Below, one piece after another: positions 62,137 to 64,000 of a DNA stretch of 64,000 nucleotides; the stretch's first letter is position 1; each line of letters starts with the position of its first letter. The notes beneath the pieces were generated by a model that searched no databases, was not told the DNA's origin, and worked only from the letters and a program-made list of their open reading frames with translations. A program made the position numbers and the translations under genes. This DNA is from Streptomyces sp. NRRL F-6676 (GTDB taxonomy: Bacteria; Actinomycetota; Actinomycetes; Streptomycetales; Streptomycetaceae). The stretch covers positions 83,088 to 147,087 of the forward strand of contig NZ_JOHS01000015.1 of the NCBI RefSeq assembly GCF_000725625.1. The letters run 5' to 3'.

Positions 62137-62856
62137 TCAGGACGCGGTGACGGAGACCGCCAGGGCCCCGATGACCATGTAGGGGCCGAAGGACACGTGC
62201 GTGCGACGGGCACGGCCGGCCGCCATCCGCACCACCTCCGAGACAGCGCCGACGACGAAGCCCGCAGCCGCTCCCCAGAACAGGACCGTCCAGCTGCTCC
62301 AGCCCAGAAGCGCCCCGATGGCCGGGGCAAACTTGGCGTCTCCGAAGCCCATGGCTCCGGCGAACACCATGGGGAGGAAGACGGCAGTGAGGACGGCAGC
62401 GCCGGCCGCCGCGCGGCCCAGGCTTCCAGGCTCGCTCGCAAGGGCGGCCGCGGTGAGCAGGACGAGCGTCCCGCCGCAGGCAGGGAGGGTGAGGACGTCG
62501 GGGAGCCGTTGCACGGCGAGGTCGATCAGTGCCAGCGCAACCCCGCACGCGGCCACCCAGTACTGGACGGCGGCGAACCATCCGCTCGCCCCACCCACGG
62601 CGATGGTTGCGAAGGCGGTCCCGGCCGCCGCCTCCGGCAGGAGCGGGCGCGGGCCGATCGCCTTCGCGCATGCCGGACAGCGCCCGGAGAGGGGCAAAAC
62701 CGGCAGCCCGCGGTCGAGGACGGCGCTGCCGCAGTGCGGACAGTTGCTGCGTGCGGCCTCAGGCGCCGGCACAGACCGGGCGAAGATCACGGGGCGCGCC
62801 GCAGCGCCAGCCACGGCTCCGATGGCGGTGGTCAGGGCAACACTGAGGGCGGACAA
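62137..62856 (-). CDS. A24 prepilin peptidase-like membrane protein
   Basis: A 239-residue polytopic protein. Zn-type motif CPHCG...CPACAKAIG in the N-terminal cytosolic loop and the two aspartyl motifs of A24 proteases: LIDLAVQRLPDVLTLPA and MGFGDAKFAPAIGALLGW. It cleaves and may methylate type IV-like prepilins (Tad/Flp class in Streptomyces). TTG 62856 is chosen because GAGGAG lies just ahead; no ATG/GTG fits. No pilin gene is in the window. Confidence 0.85.
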   Translation of the reverse strand: MSALSVALTTAIGAVAGAAARPVIFARSVPAPEAARSNCPHCGSAVLDRGLPVLPLSGRCPACAKAIGPRPLLPEAAAGTAFATIAVGGASGWFAAVQYWVAACGVALALIDLAVQRLPDVLTLPACGGTLVLLTAAALASEPGSLGRAAAGAAVLTAVFLPMVFAGAMGFGDAKFAPAIGALLGWSSWTVLFWGAAAGFVVGAVSEVVRMAAGRARRTHVSFGPYMVIGALAVSVTAS

Positions 62857-62989
62857 GACAGACTCCTCGTTCGCGGCCCGGCCTCCCCGTGACGGGCCGG
62901 TGGGCTTCGACCCTATGGCCCGCGCGACCGTACCTTTCCGCCACGCCGCCGCCGTGGTTTCGGACGGGATCGGGATGGGGCGGAGCGCG

Positions 62990-63472
62990 TCAGGCCCCAC
63001 GTGCTCCGGCGTCAAGGGTCTCCGCCGCGCTGAGAGCCGCCAGGACCTGAGCCTGTCCCTCGGCCAGGGGCAGGGTTCCGGCGGCGACCGCCTCGGCGAT
63101 CCGCGCCGCGTGCTCCAGCGCGATCGCCACGCCGGTCGGTTCCCGGTGCGCCGTGAGCAACGCGTACCCCGCGCGCAGTGCGGCCGCGAGGTTACCGCCG
63201 TGGTCTTCGGGGCCGTTCGTGGCCAGTGGCCGCAGCCACAGGTCGGTATGGGACTGCACGATCTGGGCGTAGGGGCGGTAGTCGGTGACGGTGCCGCACT
63301 GTCCGCCGGCACCGGCGGTGCTACGGCGTCCGGTCCAGTTGCTCGCCAGCCACCGGTGGCGCCGGCAGACCTCCAGCCGGTAGTCCACCGATCGGTCGCG
63401 GGCGCGGACGCGGCGTTCGATGACAACGGTCGACGGCTCGGTGCATGTGGTGATCTGGCGCAGGACCGGCAC
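62990..63472 (-). CDS. hypothetical protein (160 aa)
   Basis: Family not recognised. The N-terminal half has Cys residues (ITTCTEPS; LEVCRRHRW; GGQCGTVT) and many Arg; the C-terminal half is helical (NLAAALRAGYALLTAHREPT; AEAVAAGTLPLAEGQAQVL). GTG 63472 start. It is a separate gene 133 bp upstream of the prepilin peptidase. Confidence 0.6.
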   Translation of the reverse strand: MPVLRQITTCTEPSTVVIERRVRARDRSVDYRLEVCRRHRWLASNWTGRRSTAGAGGQCGTVTDYRPYAQIVQSHTDLWLRPLATNGPEDHGGNLAAALRAGYALLTAHREPTGVAIALEHAARIAEAVAAGTLPLAEGQAQVLAALSAAETLDAGARGA

Positions 63473-63543
63473 AGCGATACCCCCTCCTGGACACGGCTGA
63501 GGATCTGATCATCACCGTCGGAGGTGGGGGCCGTCGTCCACGA

Positions 63544-63906
63544 GTGGACGCTACTACTATGACCCAGCTCTCATCCTGGGAGCGGGGTACCGACCCCGAA
63601 CAGGCCGCGCAGCGGGCACTCCAGCAGGCAGAGAAGGCCAAAGACTGGGGCTTCGCCATGCCGCCGGCCGTGCTGTTGTCGCAGCTCGTGGAAGGGGACG
63701 AGGAGAGTTTCAACCTGGCCTTGGCCGACGCGCTCGAAGCCCACCGCGACTACTACCAGGTCGCCGACCGCGCCGGCGACCCGGACGCCTCGGTCAACCT
63801 CGACATCCTCGCCCTGGCCTGCCACGCACGTCGCCGCGGCTGGGCCATCCGCGTCGAATCCCCCTACCTCCCGCAGCGCCTCCTGCAGTCCGCTGAACCC
63901 TTCTAG
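63544..63906 (+). CDS. Imm49-like immunity-type protein, probably truncated by IS insertion
   Basis: A 120-residue protein resembling the C-terminal part of the Imm49 family (FNLALADALEAHRDYYQVAD; LDILALACHARRRGW; VESPYLPQRLL). Imm49 proteins are normally longer, so this may be a shortened member. Its stop TAG (63904-63906) contains the TA at which an IS630-type end begins, so the native C-terminus may be missing. No toxin is visible beside it. GTG 63544 start; ATG 63559 possible. Confidence 0.6.
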   Translation: MDATTMTQLSSWERGTDPEQAAQRALQQAEKAKDWGFAMPPAVLLSQLVEGDEESFNLALADALEAHRDYYQVADRAGDPDASVNLDILALACHARRRGWAIRVESPYLPQRLLQSAEPF

Positions 63907-64000
63907 TGTCCTGCGCCAGTAGTTGATCGTTAGTTGTGGTGTGACTTCTGCTGCTGGTGCGTCTGTTCCTCGTCGAGGCCCGAAGCTGGAGCCGCTGCTG
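63905..64000 (+). mobile_element. IS630-type insertion sequence, left end (runs off window)
   Basis: After TA at 63904-63905 comes GTGTCCTGCGCCAGTAGTTG, which looks like an IS630-type end, and GTG 63941 opens a frame reading VTSAAGASVPRRGPKLEPLL to the window edge. The RRGPKLEPLL start is typical of Streptomyces IS630-family transposases. IS630 elements target TA. Confidence 0.6.

Overview
The window is high-GC actinobacterial chromosome, almost certainly Streptomyces. The signs are dense GTGA/ATGA translational coupling, a conservon operon (sensor-kinase-like, Roadblock, DUF742, GTPase, CYP157-like P450), an arsRBO/arsCT arsenic cassette of the Streptomyces type, and many small Streptomyces-restricted families (DUF6302, DUF5999, DUF6415, DUF6624 by recollection). 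I see no rRNA, tRNA or CRISPR array.

Region 1 (1-24349) is a biosynthetic-looking operon cut in two by a transposon. The left part encodes an arginine amidinotransferase (C-terminal part only), a JmjC/cupin oxygenase with an HxG instead of HxD iron motif, a heme-oxygenase-like diiron oxidase (HDO) and the first 35 codons of a GFA/CENP-V-family Zn protein. The right part holds the last 109 codons of the same GFA gene, then a dimethylarginine-hydrolase/arginine-deiminase-fold enzyme, a CPA2 cation/proton antiporter and a nitroreductase. Between them lies a 17.9-kb element (3184-21124) with imperfect 24-bp terminal inverted repeats and a 6-bp exchange at the junction. Removing the element and the 6 bp to its left rejoins the GFA frame exactly. 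Together the genes suggest a pathway that makes, oxidises and hydrolyses a guanidine compound.

Region 2 is the cargo of that element. Three overlapping tyrosine-recombinase-type genes and a TnpC-like small gene lie at the left end. They are followed by arsT-arsC (left) and arsR-acr3-arsO (right, arsO frameshifted), a 48-residue Cys-rich metallothionein-like gene divergent from merR across a textbook MerR operator, a TauE/SafE exporter, arsR2-arsN1, two flavoproteins and an MFS transporter. Near the right end is a second GFA gene behind the decayed 3' end of a second HDO gene.

Region 3 (24532-31055) is a leftward seven-gene coupled operon with two paralogous endonuclease/exonuclease/phosphatase proteins, plus an aldo/keto reductase. 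Region 4 (31209-40843) starts with a 32-bp inverted repeat. A cvnA-E conservon follows, and then GGPP synthase, class II diterpene cyclase, P450 and class I terpene synthase: a complete diterpene pathway. Region 5 (40884-54006) is mostly leftward and nearly gapless: LuxR- and XRE-type regulators, an asparaginase, methyltransferases, a GH15 glucosidase/trehalase, repeated DUF6302/DUF5999 modules and an RsbW-like kinase. Region 6 (54216-64000) is mixed: two XRE-TPR regulators, TrmO, acetyltransferases, GGCT, an orphan trpA-like gene, a secreted SH3-like protein, a prepilin peptidase and an Imm49-like gene that ends where an IS630-type element begins.
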